The notes: generated by a model not told the origin, from the letters alone. A stretch of 64,000 bases of DNA from Planctomycetota bacterium (GCA_013152205.1 JAADGV010000076.1:1-64000); one strand, 5' to 3'. Shown: positions 18,971 to 28,314, numbered from the stretch's first letter. Made by a program: numbers and translations.

Positions 18971-20455
18971 TTACCACCCCTGTGTGCGTTGGTAGTTGGC
19001 GTCCCAGCGACTAAGGACAAGTTTTTGCCGGGTATAGAACAAGATTCCTTCCTGCCCCTGAACGTGCAGGTCGCCGAAGAACGAGCGGTTCCAGCCCGAG
19101 AAAGCGAAGATGGCGGTTGGCGCGGGGACTCCGACGTTGACGCCAACCATGCCGCACTGAATTTCATGGGCGAACTTGCGGGCGGCCGCGCCGCTGGAGG
19201 TAAAAATGACCGCCCCGTTGCCGTAGCCGTTTTGGTTAGCCCACTGAATGGCTTCCTCCAGGTTTTGTGGGCGGAGCATCGACAGGACCGGCCCAAAAAT
19301 CTCTTCGGTTGCGATCTGCATCTGCGGCTGCACCTGATCAAACAACGTCGGCCCGACATAAAAGCCCGGCTTGTCTGCCAAGTTGCGACCATCGCGAACG
19401 AGTGTTGCACCCTCGTCGACACCCGCGCCAATCAGCTGCGTGATACGATCCCTGGCTGCGCGATCAATGACCGGGCCCATCTGTGCTTCGGGATTGCTGA
19501 GCGTATCGTCGACTTTTAAGGCGTCGATGGCCTCGGCAGTGCGGGCTTGGATTTCGTCTCCTCCTGCGCCGATGCCCATCAACATCGAACCGGCCATGCA
19601 GCGTTGGCCACTGCAACCAAACGAGGCACCCATCACGGCTCGGAGCGTCGAGTCCATCTCTGCGTCGGGCATCACGACCATCACGTTCTTCGCTCCGCCC
19701 GCTGCTTGCACTCTCTTGCCATGCTTACAGCCCAATGCGTAGACATGCTCGGCCACACGTGACGAACCGACGAAACTGACCGATGCAATACCTGAATGGG
19801 TGCAGAGCGCATCGACGACCTCCCTGCCTCCGTGGACAATACTAAAAACGCCTGCTGGCAATCCAGCCTCGATCAGCAATTCGCCCAGGCGTATGACCGT
19901 CAGCGGCACTTTTTCGCTCGGCTTGAGAATAAAACAGTTTCCGCAGGCGATGGCCAGCGGGAACATCCACATCGGCACCATCGCCGGAAAGTTGAAGGGC
20001 GTGATCCCCGCGCACACACCAATTGGCTCGCGCATCGTGACGCCGTCGATTTCATGGGCCACTTGCGGCACGGTCTCGCCTTTGGACAGATGGGCCACAC
20101 CGCATGCGAAGTCGACCACTTCTAAGCCGCGTTGCACGTCGCCCCGCGCCTCGGCCAGCGTTTTGCCGTTCTCGCGAGTGACGATCTGAGCTAGCTCCTC
20201 GAAATTTGCTTCGAGCAGTTGGCGAAACTTGTGCATCACGTCGGCCCGCTTGAGCGCGGGTACCTGCCGCCAGTGCGTAAACGCCTTGGTTGCTGCTGCG
20301 ACGGCCGCATCGACTTCCTCGGCACCACACATTGGCGTCTGGGCGATTACTTCGCCAGTCGAGGGATTGAAAACATCGTGAAATTTTTGGGTCTTGGGGT
20401 GTACCCACTCGCCGCCTAAGAGCAGCGGCACTTGTTCGCTAGTGGCTGTTGCCAT
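18971..20455 (-). CDS. mmsA: Methylmalonate-semialdehyde dehydrogenase (acylating) family protein
   Basis: The start at 20455 (MATATSEQVPLLLGGEWVHP) is preceded by AGGAG at a good distance. The longer frame adds 29 unlike residues. The 494-residue product has the aldehyde dehydrogenase fold with the MmsA-specific features VPMWMFPLAIACGNCFILKPS and the catalytic cysteine in SFGCSGQRCMAGS, and no general-base glutamate motif of ordinary aldehyde dehydrogenases is evident. MmsA enzymes convert malonate or methylmalonate semialdehyde to acyl-CoA. In this operon it would take the semialdehyde formed after the DapA-family step. Only 58 bases separate it from the symporter gene upstream. Confidence 0.9.
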   Translation of the reverse strand: MATATSEQVPLLLGGEWVHPKTQKFHDVFNPSTGEVIAQTPMCGAEEVDAAVAAATKAFTHWRQVPALKRADVMHKFRQLLEANFEELAQIVTRENGKTLAEARGDVQRGLEVVDFACGVAHLSKGETVPQVAHEIDGVTMREPIGVCAGITPFNFPAMVPMWMFPLAIACGNCFILKPSEKVPLTVIRLGELLIEAGLPAGVFSIVHGGREVVDALCTHSGIASVSFVGSSRVAEHVYALGCKHGKRVQAAGGAKNVMVVMPDAEMDSTLRAVMGASFGCSGQRCMAGSMLMGIGAGGDEIQARTAEAIDALKVDDTLSNPEAQMGPVIDRAARDRITQLIGAGVDEGATLVRDGRNLADKPGFYVGPTLFDQVQPQMQIATEEIFGPVLSMLRPQNLEEAIQWANQNGYGNGAVIFTSSGAAARKFAHEIQCGMVGVNVGVPAPTAIFAFSGWNRSFFGDLHVQGQEGILFYTRQKLVLSRWDANYQRTQGW

Positions 20456-20513
20456 CGTTTGTTCTCCTAACCTCACTTTTCTTGGGGCGCAACTTTTTAC
20501 ACGCTGCAACCCT

Positions 20514-22280
20514 TTACATAAAATATCCTGAGAAGATAACAAGTAGCATCACGATCGCCACGACGAAAAGCCCCCACCAGGTGACGACGCTTGAGTACCA
20601 ATGGTCTCCCAGGTCATCAAAAATGTTGAGCTTCGACCAGTTGAGTGTCAGCCGATCGTCCACTTGGTCTGGCCGCGGTGGTTTGGTCGTCAAGCTCACC
20701 ACGACACAAATTAGCACACAGAATAGCCAGTTGATCGAGGCTTGATTGGCATAGGGATCTAACCATGCAGGGTGATTGGCGGCGAAGTTGACGTAGAGTT
20801 TGATCGCAATGCCGAGAGCAAAGCCGAGGACAACCGCCGCCAAGGCTCCAGCGCCGTTGATCCGCCGCCAAACGATTCCTAACACAAAGACTGCGGCAAA
20901 CGGAGGCGCGAAAAAGGCGTAGAGCGACTGAATGTACTCGAACAAGCTGCCGCCGAGTTTGCCGACGAAACCGCCTAGCAAGATCGAGAACGCCAGAATC
21001 GCGATCGACGAAATCACGCCCACTCGCACCAGATGCTGATCCGACGACGCCGGCCGGAATATTCGCTTGTAGATATCCAGGGTAAAAATTGTCGACGTGG
21101 AATTGAGTACCGAATTCACGGTCGATTGAATGGCTCCAAAGAGGGCCGCCAGCAGCAGGCCGCGCAGGCCTACAGGCACGAGTGATTGGATCATTTGCAC
21201 ATAACCTTTGTCGGCCGCGGGTTTGACTTCTTCCCAGGGCCCGAGCAGGATCTCTGGGTGCATCGCAAACAGAATCATCCCCGGCAACACAGTAATCAGC
21301 GGCAAGAAAATTTTGATCCAACCGGCAAAGACAATCCCCATCCGGGCGTGGTATTCGTTCTTCGCGCCCAACACACGCTGAATCATGAATTGGTTGAGCA
21401 CGTTGTACCAGATGCTGACCGAGAAGACGAAAGTGGCGAGACTGATCGTCGGGACAATCGGATGGGTGGCAGGCTGGAAAACGGAAAGTCGGTTGTAGGA
21501 GTCTTGGCCCGCGAGATTTTGTGTGTTCGATTGGACTGCCTCGGCCCAAACTCCGGTTGTTGCCCGGTTTCGCTCAATCATCGTGCGAAAGCCGTCGAGT
21601 AACGAGCCCTCTTCGCCGGCCAGCGCGTCGAGCCCGAGAACGGTTACGGTAAGGCCACCGAAAATCATCACGGCCACGGTAAACAGGTCGGTCCAAGCCA
21701 CGCTCGACAAGCCACCATAGATGGCCCACATGCCAGCGACGATCCCCAAGGTAATAATGGCAAACCAGAGATCCCAACCAAACAAGTTTTGCAGCGCCAA
21801 CGCGCCGCCGTAAAGAACCGCAGCCAGGAAAGCGACGACATTACTGATGATGGTCACGACGGCAAAGATCTGCCGCATAGAGCCGTTGTAGCGAAGCTCC
21901 AAATACTCGGGCGTCGTGAAAACTTTTGCTCTCAAGAGAAAGGGGATGAAAATCCAAATCAAGAGCGAAAACGCGGCGACGTTTCCCCATTCGAGCATCG
22001 AGACGCAAACGCCAAAAACAACCGCCGAACCGATCATTCCGATGAACTGTTCGCTGCTGATGTTCGAGGCGATGAACGAACCGCCGACCACATACCAGGG
22101 CAGCTTTTTACCGGCCAGAAAATAGTCTTCGCTGCTCGCTTGTTCCCCTCGACCGGAAAGATAGCCGATGATGGTCAACACGCCGAAGAACCCGGCAATC
22201 GCCAGATAGTCCCAAGCTTCTAGCGAAAAGGTCTCCATACCAGAGATCGCCGCCAGGGGGGCAAAGAAGAAGCTGCTCAT
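20514..22280 (-). CDS. Sodium:solute symporter (SSS family, SGLT-like)
   Basis: The 588-residue protein has about 14 hydrophobic segments, with family signatures SSEDYFLAGKKLPWYVVGGSFIASNISSEQFIG near residues 50-85 and the later GLRGLLLAALFGAIQSTVNSVLNSTSTIFTLDIY. The long form matches SGLT-type sugar or cyclitol carriers. The start could instead be Met15. It lies between the DapA-family and MmsA genes on the same strand with small gaps, so it is very likely the uptake system for the pathway substrate. Sodium gradient coupling is known for the family. The solute is not determined. Confidence 0.92.
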   Translation of the reverse strand: MSSFFFAPLAAISGMETFSLEAWDYLAIAGFFGVLTIIGYLSGRGEQASSEDYFLAGKKLPWYVVGGSFIASNISSEQFIGMIGSAVVFGVCVSMLEWGNVAAFSLLIWIFIPFLLRAKVFTTPEYLELRYNGSMRQIFAVVTIISNVVAFLAAVLYGGALALQNLFGWDLWFAIITLGIVAGMWAIYGGLSSVAWTDLFTVAVMIFGGLTVTVLGLDALAGEEGSLLDGFRTMIERNRATTGVWAEAVQSNTQNLAGQDSYNRLSVFQPATHPIVPTISLATFVFSVSIWYNVLNQFMIQRVLGAKNEYHARMGIVFAGWIKIFLPLITVLPGMILFAMHPEILLGPWEEVKPAADKGYVQMIQSLVPVGLRGLLLAALFGAIQSTVNSVLNSTSTIFTLDIYKRIFRPASSDQHLVRVGVISSIAILAFSILLGGFVGKLGGSLFEYIQSLYAFFAPPFAAVFVLGIVWRRINGAGALAAVVLGFALGIAIKLYVNFAANHPAWLDPYANQASINWLFCVLICVVVSLTTKPPRPDQVDDRLTLNWSKLNIFDDLGDHWYSSVVTWWGLFVVAIVMLLVIFSGYFM

Positions 22281-22292
22281 GTAATTGGTTCG

Positions 22293-23216
22293 CTATCCTA
22301 GAGGGTCAGGCTGCAGGGCTTGAGCAAGATGTTCGAGCAGACGATCAACTTCAGCCCGGGTTTCGTCGTCCAGAGACCAGGAGTAAGGTTCGCGTCGGCG
22401 TTCGCTGGCAAACAGGCCCCGCTTGAACAGGATGTATTTTTCGATCGCCAGAAAACCATCCAGACCGGCTTGTATCTGGAGAGCCACGATCGCACAAATC
22501 GGAAAGTAGAGTCGATAGCTGGCCTCTTCGTCGCCTGCCTCCAGAGCATTCCATAGGGCAATCACCCCATCCAACAGGTCGACGCCAGGCATGGTGCCAG
22601 CAATCCCACGACGGTAGCTATCGACCAATAAAATGCCGCCAGAACCTTCAAAGATTTTCGCCCGACCGCCGGTTGCATCTCGTAGGGCCGAGAGGTTCGG
22701 ACCGATTGGAGCCGCTTCGGGTTTGAAAAGTATCTTTTCTGGTCCGTACTTTTCCAAAAGCCGCGCGAAGAACGAGATGCTCATCGACTGACCGACGTAG
22801 CTGGAGGCATCTTGCACCACAAGTGGTAGATCGATCTTGTCAGCTAGCGTGCCGAAGTAACGTAGCAATGCTTCGTCTGGCAAGGGGGTGGAAATGGGCG
22901 GAATCGCCATAATCGCGTCGCAACCGGCGTCGCGCGCTCCCTCGGCCAGTTCCAGTGCTTGGCGAGTACTCTCAGCCCCAACACTGGCGATAACCACGCC
23001 ACGACCATCAGCAATGCTAACCATCGCCCGGGCCAGTTCGTTCCGTTCATGGGGCGTCATCCGCAACAGCTCCGAGACCATGGCACTGGCGATACCGTGG
23101 GCACCAAGTTCAAAACACCAATCAATCTGACGCCGCAGGCTTGTGAAGTCGATTTGATCGTCTGGTGTCCAGGGCGTATGCAGAATCGGAAGAACGCTTT
23201 CAATACGACGAGACAT
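22293..23216 (-). CDS. Dihydrodipicolinate synthase/N-acetylneuraminate lyase family protein
   Basis: The ATG at 23216 is used because GGAGAAG sits directly ahead. A GTG lies one codon upstream. The 307-residue TIM barrel shows the family's start (VLPILHTPWTPDDQIDFTSL), the AHGIASAMVSELLRMTPHER turn, the GCDAIMAIPP strand and the Schiff-base lysine in ILFKPEAAP. It makes or cleaves C-C bonds or dehydrates sugar acids by a lysine Schiff base. Its 5' end overlaps the 3' end of the ceramidase-like gene by 17 bases, so translation is coupled. With MmsA downstream, a 2-keto-3-deoxy acid or similar substrate is plausible. Confidence 0.9.
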   Translation of the reverse strand: MSRRIESVLPILHTPWTPDDQIDFTSLRRQIDWCFELGAHGIASAMVSELLRMTPHERNELARAMVSIADGRGVVIASVGAESTRQALELAEGARDAGCDAIMAIPPISTPLPDEALLRYFGTLADKIDLPLVVQDASSYVGQSMSISFFARLLEKYGPEKILFKPEAAPIGPNLSALRDATGGRAKIFEGSGGILLVDSYRRGIAGTMPGVDLLDGVIALWNALEAGDEEASYRLYFPICAIVALQIQAGLDGFLAIEKYILFKRGLFASERRREPYSWSLDDETRAEVDRLLEHLAQALQPDPLG

Positions 23217-24690
23217 CACTTCTCCTATTCCTCGGTTCTGAAGGCTTTGAAATCGAATCCGCGAGTTGGCCAGAACGGGGCTTGATAAACTCCTTCAGCG
23301 ATTTAATACACGCAGCGAGCATCGCTTCGTGGCATCCGGCCCCAAAGAGCGAAATGCTCGTTTGGTAAGTATCTTGTGGATAGTCTTTTTTCGGAGGCAA
23401 ATAGCCAGTCGTGCCGTTGGTTAGATTCATCACGACAATTTGTTGGTCCGTAAATTGCTTTCGGATTTCTGCCTGAAACGGGCTATGCATCTCAGCCGGT
23501 GTTCCAAGAAACACGATACTGCCCAGTTGCCAAATCCAGACCGGGACCTCGGTAGTGCCTTTTTCAGCCAGTCCATTGTGCTGGCCGTATTGTCGCTCCA
23601 AACGCTCGGCCAGCACTCGGTCGTCGCATATTGCGAGCTGACATTCGAGTTCGCTTGGCTGCAGCATTGGTCTGAGCGGAAGACGGACGTGAAGTATTTC
23701 ACTACGACAAATCGTATCCGCATTCGCGGTGGTTAAATGCCATCGCCCGAGCCTCGCGCCTGATGTTTCGACACGGTCAAACTCCAACGCCGTCCGCGGG
23801 GGCAACATCCCGGCCAGCGTTGATAAGGCGGCGTAGCCCAATTGCCGACCGTTCTGGTCGGCCACGCTCGGATCGTGTAAATACTGGCGACGTGGAGCCA
23901 AATCGCCGGCGGCCCCATTAAGAAACAGGCAGGGAGCCCCACGGGTCGCTTCTTCGACAACTTCTCGCATCGCCCCGACATAGTCAGGAGAAATTAGCTG
24001 ATTGCCGCCACCAAGCGTTGTTGGATGGCAAGCGTAATTTACCAAGGTCGCGATGGTTCGCCCCTGGATGTCGCTCACCCGGCCTAACAGAAGTGTGTCG
24101 TCAACGACAAAATCTGGCCGACAGCCGACGACCATGCCGGGCCCTTCCGGATTGGGCTGGTCGCGAAAACAGGCCAGGTCACACCGGCCGGTGTTCCAGT
24201 CGAGTGTGGCCGGGGTGGCTGAATCGAGAGCGTCGAGGGTCGCCTCGACTACGGCATCGCAAACCTTGACGAGGTACGGCTTGATCAAATGGCCACCCGG
24301 TTTGTCATGCGAATTGAGCGAAGTCGACGGCCCGGAATGGGTGTGCGTCAAGTGAAGCATCAATCTCGATTCTTCAAGCGAAAGCGCGTCAAGCACTTTC
24401 GCTCGAAGGAACCATTCGTCCTGGCTCGACCGCCACCAGCCTAGATCGAGACTGGCCAGTACTAGAGGCGTTTTGTTATCGAGCGATTGGATTGTCAATA
24501 CGGTCACGGTGAGTGGACGATGAATTCCCTGGGCGACATCGTGCTCGGCGCTGCCCCACATACGCGAGTAGATTCCCACCGGTGGCGTAATGTCTCGCCG
24601 GGCGACGCCAACTCGGCCCTCAAACGAAGGATGTTCTACATGCCAATCGTGCTGCTGGCTCATCGCTGTTTTTTTGGGTTTCTCAATCAT
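23200..24690 (-). CDS. Neutral/alkaline ceramidase-like protein without signal peptide (second copy)
   Basis: The ATG at 24690 forms an ATGA overlap with the stop of the upstream short ORF, which favours this start over the longer frame to 24822. The 496-residue product carries [21 protein letters not shown], the [11 protein letters not shown] metal motif, [28 protein letters not shown] and [20 protein letters not shown], all ceramidase-family landmarks. Unlike the copy at 16233 it has no visible export signal and would act in the cytoplasm. It is the first intact gene of a five-gene catabolic operon. An amidase or ester-hydrolase step on the imported compound is possible but untested. Confidence 0.85.
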   Translation of the reverse strand: MIEKPKKTAMSQQHDWHVEHPSFEGRVGVARRDITPPVGIYSRMWGSAEHDVAQGIHRPLTVTVLTIQSLDNKTPLVLASLDLGWWRSSQDEWFLRAKVLDALSLEESRLMLHLTHTHSGPSTSLNSHDKPGGHLIKPYLVKVCDAVVEATLDALDSATPATLDWNTGRCDLACFRDQPNPEGPGMVVGCRPDFVVDDTLLLGRVSDIQGRTIATLVNYACHPTTLGGGNQLISPDYVGAMREVVEEATRGAPCLFLNGAAGDLAPRRQYLHDPSVADQNGRQLGYAALSTLAGMLPPRTALEFDRVETSGARLGRWHLTTANADTICRSEILHVRLPLRPMLQPSELECQLAICDDRVLAERLERQYGQHNGLAEKGTTEVPVWIWQLGSIVFLGTPAEMHSPFQAEIRKQFTDQQIVVMNLTNGTTGYLPPKKDYPQDTYQTSISLFGAGCHEAMLAACIKSLKEFIKPRSGQLADSISKPSEPRNRRSDVSSY

Positions 24691-25022
24691 TTTTGATCGT
24701 TTATTTCTACTGCGGTCACCAGGGAGATGCCGCCATCGCAAAGCTGGACACTGCCAATCATGTCGCGATTTTTTTGGGCACACAGATGCGCCACGTGTAG
24801 GGCAATCCCGTTGTCGCGCCAATGATGCTCGATCCGAGCCGGATCGGCGCCGACGGCCAATTGCGACACGTCTTCGATCGCCCCCACAACGCTACGGGTA
24901 TGCCACTCGAGGGGCGCTTTGCCCCAGCCGACCAGCTCCAGCTGGTTGGTCAGCACCTTCGCAAAGATCCAATTCCTCATCCGGGCATGGCAAGCGTGCG
25001 TCTCGACTGCGGTGATTTTCAC
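24687..25022 (-). pseudogene. Truncated enolase-superfamily (mandelate racemase/DgoD-like) fragment with foreign tail
   Basis: A GTG-started ORF of 111 residues. Residues 1-69 ([19 protein letters not shown], then [20 protein letters not shown]) match the N-terminal capping domain of sugar-acid dehydratases of the mandelate racemase/muconate lactonizing family, which normally run to about 380-400 residues. From about residue 70 the sequence changes to an unrecognised tail ([18 protein letters not shown]) ending in an ATGA overlap with the ceramidase-like gene. The catalytic barrel is missing, so the enzyme cannot be active. An internal deletion joining two genes, or two parts of one, is the simplest reading. 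A small functional leader cannot be excluded. Confidence 0.65.
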
Positions 25023-25143
25023 TGGTTTTCTTGCCCCAGGCGACTCAATAATTTACATTGTCGCCAATATAGCCGACCTAGCGTTCTACGTCAAACGGCT
25101 GCCAGCAGCAAACAGGCCGACTGCAAAGTCGCTGATTCTGTAG

Positions 25144-25202
25144 TAGCCGTGGGCGGAAGCCACGGTTTTTTCAGGCTCGACCGCAGCTTCCGCCTGCGGC
25201 TA
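25144..25202. repeat. TAGCCGC-type palindrome, copy 1
   Basis: Arms at 25144-25165 and 25181-25202 are reverse complements with 4 mismatches in 22. The element matches 47810-47867, where the core GCGGAAGC and its partner GCTTCCGC recur with the same spacing. Confidence 0.8.
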
Positions 25203-25206
25203 GCAT

Positions 25207-25226
25207 GACTTTGCAATCGTCCTGCA
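25207..25226 (+). repeat. GACTTTGCA...TCCTGC motif, copy 1
   Basis: GACTTTGCAATCGTCCTGCA. The first 19 bases are identical at 26574-26592, and a variant (GACTTTGCAGTTGTCCTGCA) is at 35596-35615. All three are intergenic. Confidence 0.8.
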
Positions 25227-25345
25227 CGAATGCCTGAGGCCGCTTGAGGGGCGGGGCAGAATCTCTTACAATCCTCGTTTCTTGCTGACCTTTTCCGGCG
25301 ATTCGTAGAATCGCGGCTGTCTCCAACCCTCGATCGACTTACCTT

Positions 25346-25807
25346 ATGGAACGTACCTTTATCTTGCTGAAACCAGACACTGTGCAACGTCGATTGATGG
25401 GGCAGATTATTGCCCGATTCGAGGCAAAGGGGCTTAATTTTGTTGCCATGAAGATGCTGCAAATCACCCCCGATTTGGCGAAGCAACACTACGCCGAGCA
25501 CGTCGAAAAGGGTTGGTACCCAACGCTAGAAGGTTTTATCACCGGCGGGCCAGTCATGGCTGCTGTTCTCGAAGGCTTAGATGCCATTCGGGTCGTTCGA
25601 GAAATGCTCGGCGCAACCAACGGCTTGCAAGCCGCTGCTGGAACCATCCGCGGAGACTATAGCTCTAGCCGCCAGATGAATTTGGTACATGGTTCGGATG
25701 GCCCCGAGGCCGTCACTCGAGAGATCGCTCTCTACTTCAACGACAACGAACTATGCAGCTACGAACCCACCATCACTCCTTGGATGCGTGCCGCCGACGA
25801 AGATTGA
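25346..25807 (+). CDS. ndk: Nucleoside diphosphate kinase
   Basis: The 153-residue protein is full length and typical: ERTFILLKPDTVQRRLMGQI at the start, the Kpn-loop region GATNGLQAAAGTIRGDYSSS, and the phosphorylated histidine in NLVHGSDGPEAV (His115). It transfers the gamma phosphate between nucleoside triphosphates and diphosphates in the cytoplasm. It stands alone on the plus strand, converging with the CheX-like gene with only 11 bases between the stops. No terminator is visible in that gap. Confidence 0.98.
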   Translation: MERTFILLKPDTVQRRLMGQIIARFEAKGLNFVAMKMLQITPDLAKQHYAEHVEKGWYPTLEGFITGGPVMAAVLEGLDAIRVVREMLGATNGLQAAAGTIRGDYSSSRQMNLVHGSDGPEAVTREIALYFNDNELCSYEPTITPWMRAADED

Positions 25808-25818
25808 TTCGACTGTTC

Positions 25819-26346
25819 TTAGATCGTCAACAACGACATGCTGACATGCATCATGCGCTCTTCGAATCGAACCACATTTGGGTCTTCATGCTCGAATGTC
25901 ACGGTCAGAAATTCTAAGCCGCGAGAATAGGCGATCGTAAAGTTTTGCCCTACGATTACCGAAGGAACGGTGATCTGCGAAAACCCCCACGGGGTCTTTG
26001 CCAACGCCGATTTTATCCCACCAACAATAATGTTGGTGATCTCGCCTGCGCCATCAACCACCTGCGAAGTTAGTTTGCCAAACTCTTCTTGCAGCAAACC
26101 TTCAACGGCGCGAATCACAAATTGCTCGGCGATGTTCACGCTGATAAAACCCGACACTTTGCCATGAACACCAATCATGCCGGTGATAATGCCCGTCTCT
26201 TGCGTCGGCGTAGCCGAGACACCAACGCAGCGCACTTTCGTATCGCACATATCCAACGCACACTGAACCGAATCGGTAATCGCGGTAAATAGCTGCTGAT
26301 TGATCTGCATTCCTGCCAACACCGGCTCTTCAGCGACCGTGGACAT
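25819..26346 (-). CDS. CheX-like chemotaxis phosphatase domain protein
   Basis: The 175-residue protein has the CheC/CheX/FliY fold: INQQLFTAITDSVQCALDMC at the start, a strand-rich middle (GIITGMIGVHGKVSGFISVNI), and the phosphatase signature E-x2-N in DGAGEITNIIVGGIKSAL (about residues 98-115). CheX dephosphorylates CheY-P, and stand-alone members are also known outside chemotaxis operons. No che genes are nearby, so the partner response regulator must be elsewhere. Cytoplasmic. Confidence 0.85.
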   Translation of the reverse strand: MSTVAEEPVLAGMQINQQLFTAITDSVQCALDMCDTKVRCVGVSATPTQETGIITGMIGVHGKVSGFISVNIAEQFVIRAVEGLLQEEFGKLTSQVVDGAGEITNIIVGGIKSALAKTPWGFSQITVPSVIVGQNFTIAYSRGLEFLTVTFEHEDPNVVRFEERMMHVSMSLLTI

Positions 26347-26558
26347 GATTTGAGTTTCCTTAGCGAATGATTACGGGGTGACCATCAGCCTCCCCCGCTA
26401 AGAGGTGGCTTCTTTCAACTATTGGTCGCAGCCAAGCGCAGAGGCAAGAAAACTAGCCGACAAATAGCACGCCCTAGCAAAAATAAGACGCATAATTTGC
26501 ACAAACAGCACAAATCGCCCGCCTTCTGGGTGAAAGCAGCCAGAAGCACACAAACAGA

Positions 26559-26593
26559 GACGCCTCCCACAGTGACTTTGCAATCGTCCTGCG
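26559..26593 (-). repeat. GTGGGAGGCGTC / TGCAAAGTCA composite repeat, copy 1
   Basis: On the minus strand it reads a CGATTGCAAAGTCACTG part followed directly by TGGGAGGCGTC. The second part also occurs at 28321-28340 and, with one change, at 43583-43603. The first part matches 25207-25226. Confidence 0.8.
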
Positions 26594-26600
26594 AGGGTGA

Positions 26601-26663
26601 CACCGACACTTGTCCGCAATAATCGCCGCCACTCATTGGGCATCATTCGGACACGTGTCGGTG
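26601..26663. repeat. CACCGACAC inverted repeat
   Basis: Left arm CACCGACACTTGTCCG (26601-26616) and right arm CGGACACGTGTCGGTG (26648-26663) pair at 15 of 16 positions. It is followed by TGTGCGTAGCACAA, which recurs near 33133. Confidence 0.75.
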
Positions 26664-26732
26664 TGCGTAGCACAAAAGGCTATTCGAATATCCACGCCAG
26701 CAGTGCTACGGACTCCCGTCGCCCAAGTTTCT

Positions 26733-27632
26733 TCATTGGATCAGCTTAGCAGCGTGAACCGACATCTTGCTGTTGCTATGTTTGACTCCTGGAACTGTTT
26801 GCAACCGCCAGCGACTTTTCACATCAAGTTTTTTCGCAAGTAGCTTACTGCCTTTGTAGAAGGACTTGCCACGGGCTAACCGGTGGGGGCCCTGGGCCAT
26901 CGCCTCAGGGGTTTTGCGAAGGCTTTTGTGATTCGGATCCGTATCGGCAGTTCCTAGCAATAGTACAAATCGTCTGCCAAGTGATTGACGCAGTTGTTGT
27001 TCATCGACTGCCGTTCCACCCAGGCCATAGGGATACTCGATACCATCCTGCAACATGGTGTACCAACCAGGATTGGCCGACACGGCAATCTTGAACCGCG
27101 CCTCGGGCAGAAACACCACTAGTCGATGCACAAACTGTCCTCCTCCCGAGTGCCCATAGATGGAGTACTGTTTCGCTTGAAGTCGATTCGCCTCAACGAC
27201 TTGATCAAAGATACGTTCGATTGCCATAAAAGACCACTTCTTTTTGTCTCGTAGTTGGCCCTTGCTGGTAACCATGTATCCCAAATTGTAGTGTCGGCTA
27301 TAAGGATAGTGTTGCTTGGAAAACTCTGGGCAAAGCAGCAAGTACTGTTTGCGCTCAGCATATTTGACCCAAGTATCTCGATACCCATCTGCGTTCCGAC
27401 TCTTGCCGTGAATCACAAATACAACAGAGCCACTCGTACGAAACTTCTTGGGTCGGTGATACCACACCTTAATTGGCCGGTCTGGGTTTCCCTCGGGATC
27501 GGTAAATACAAAGCTACCAGAACCCTCGCCAATTTCCTGAGCGACAGCCCCCTCAACAAGGGCAGCCAGCCCCAGGGACGATACGCTACACCAAGCGACG
27601 ACCCTCAATAACGCCAATCGACTCATATACAT
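26733..27632 (-). CDS. Secreted alpha/beta hydrolase (PHB-depolymerase/feruloyl-esterase-like)
   Basis: The start at 27632 gives a 299-residue protein with a signal peptide (RLALLRVVAWCSVSSLGLAALVEGAVA). The longer frame to 27803 runs through palindromic repeat DNA and is rejected. The mature part begins with a beta-rich segment and then the hydrolase fold: VVFVIHGKSRNADGY, the nucleophile elbow YGHSGGGQFVHRLV, VSANPGWYTMLQDG, and a C-terminal histidine in VPGVKHSNSKM that could complete the triad. It probably acts on an ester in the periplasm or outside the cell. The exact substrate is unknown. Confidence 0.85.
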   Translation of the reverse strand: MYMSRLALLRVVAWCSVSSLGLAALVEGAVAQEIGEGSGSFVFTDPEGNPDRPIKVWYHRPKKFRTSGSVVFVIHGKSRNADGYRDTWVKYAERKQYLLLCPEFSKQHYPYSRHYNLGYMVTSKGQLRDKKKWSFMAIERIFDQVVEANRLQAKQYSIYGHSGGGQFVHRLVVFLPEARFKIAVSANPGWYTMLQDGIEYPYGLGGTAVDEQQLRQSLGRRFVLLLGTADTDPNHKSLRKTPEAMAQGPHRLARGKSFYKGSKLLAKKLDVKSRWRLQTVPGVKHSNSKMSVHAAKLIQ

Positions 27633-27708
27633 TTCAAACCTCGATTTGCGTCTCAAACACGGGAGGCAATTCGTATTGGGATTGTTTGGTGACCTTGATC
27701 GCGGGTGG

Positions 27709-27846
27709 CCCAGACAACTTGTTGTCTGGGTGCCAAAGGCACACGAGGAATATCGCTTTATGGGGCAACCTCTTGTCGCTGCGCAACCCAGACACATTTC
27801 CACATCACTTCAAAGCTGCAGCGACCATTGTTGGTGAAATGTGTCT
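27709..27846. repeat. Two adjacent stem-loops ahead of the hydrolase gene
   Basis: CCCAGACAAC TT GTTGTCTGGG (27709-27730) is a perfect 10-base-pair stem. AGACACATTTC (27790-27800) pairs perfectly with GAAATGTGTCT (27836-27846). Both share the CAGACA core and lie in the spacer between two minus-strand genes. Confidence 0.8.
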
Positions 27847-27874
27847 AGGCCACCCGCGAAGGCCACCGATTGAT

Positions 27875-28234
27875 TTAGAGATCCAATATTGGAGTCAACT
27901 GCAGTTTACCACCTGGTCCAATCGAGGCAACATGCATACGCCCACAGATAGCTGTAACGGTTCCTGCTGTTGCATTGGAATTGTCGGCGAGCCATGAAGC
28001 GACCGTCGTTGCAGTTTGCTCTTCGATATCCGGTCTCGTGTAAAAATGACGTGCGACTTCAGAGTGCCGGATAGAAGCGAGGTCAGTTGCGGCACGACAA
28101 GAGAGATCAACCGCCCATTTTTCGTTCTCGGTTAGTTTTCCTGATTTCAGGAGTTGCTCGATGATTGGACCAAGTCGTTCAAGGTCCGATATGCTGAAGT
28201 CTTTGGCGAACATGTGGCGAGAAGCTCCAAGCAT
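27875..28234 (-). CDS. Hypothetical protein, 119 residues
   Basis: The family is not recognised. The predicted protein is mostly helical in its first 100 residues (FAKDFSISDLERLGPIIEQL, then ENEKWAVDLSCRAATDLASI), with normal composition for a soluble cytoplasmic protein and no signal peptide or membrane segment. Met8 is an alternative start. It lies alone between repeat-rich spacers, which weakens the case. Protein-like composition and the absence of an overlapping alternative frame support it. Confidence 0.45.
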   Translation of the reverse strand: MLGASRHMFAKDFSISDLERLGPIIEQLLKSGKLTENEKWAVDLSCRAATDLASIRHSEVARHFYTRPDIEEQTATTVASWLADNSNATAGTVTAICGRMHVASIGPGGKLQLTPILDL

Positions 28235-28314
28235 GTTTGGGATCGTTTGATCGGATAACGATAACTGGGTGGTATCCTACAAATGCCGATTCGTAAAGTC
28301 AAATCCTGACAGCG

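Larger units (their letters stand above)
25023..25345. other. Repeat-bearing spacer between divergently transcribed genes
   Basis: It separates the minus-strand catabolic operon from plus-strand ndk and must contain promoters for both. It carries the TAGCC-type palindrome (25144-25202) and the GACTTTGCA-type motif (25207-25226). No gene was found. Confidence 0.6.
26347..26732. other. Spacer with two repeat elements
   Basis: It holds the promoter side of the CheX-like gene, the composite repeat 26559-26593 and the hairpin 26601-26663. No gene is seen. Confidence 0.6.

Noticed and set aside
27633..27803. N-terminal extension of the alpha/beta hydrolase
   Set aside because: It would translate the palindromes at 27709-27800 into a cysteine-rich stretch that precedes the clear signal peptide.
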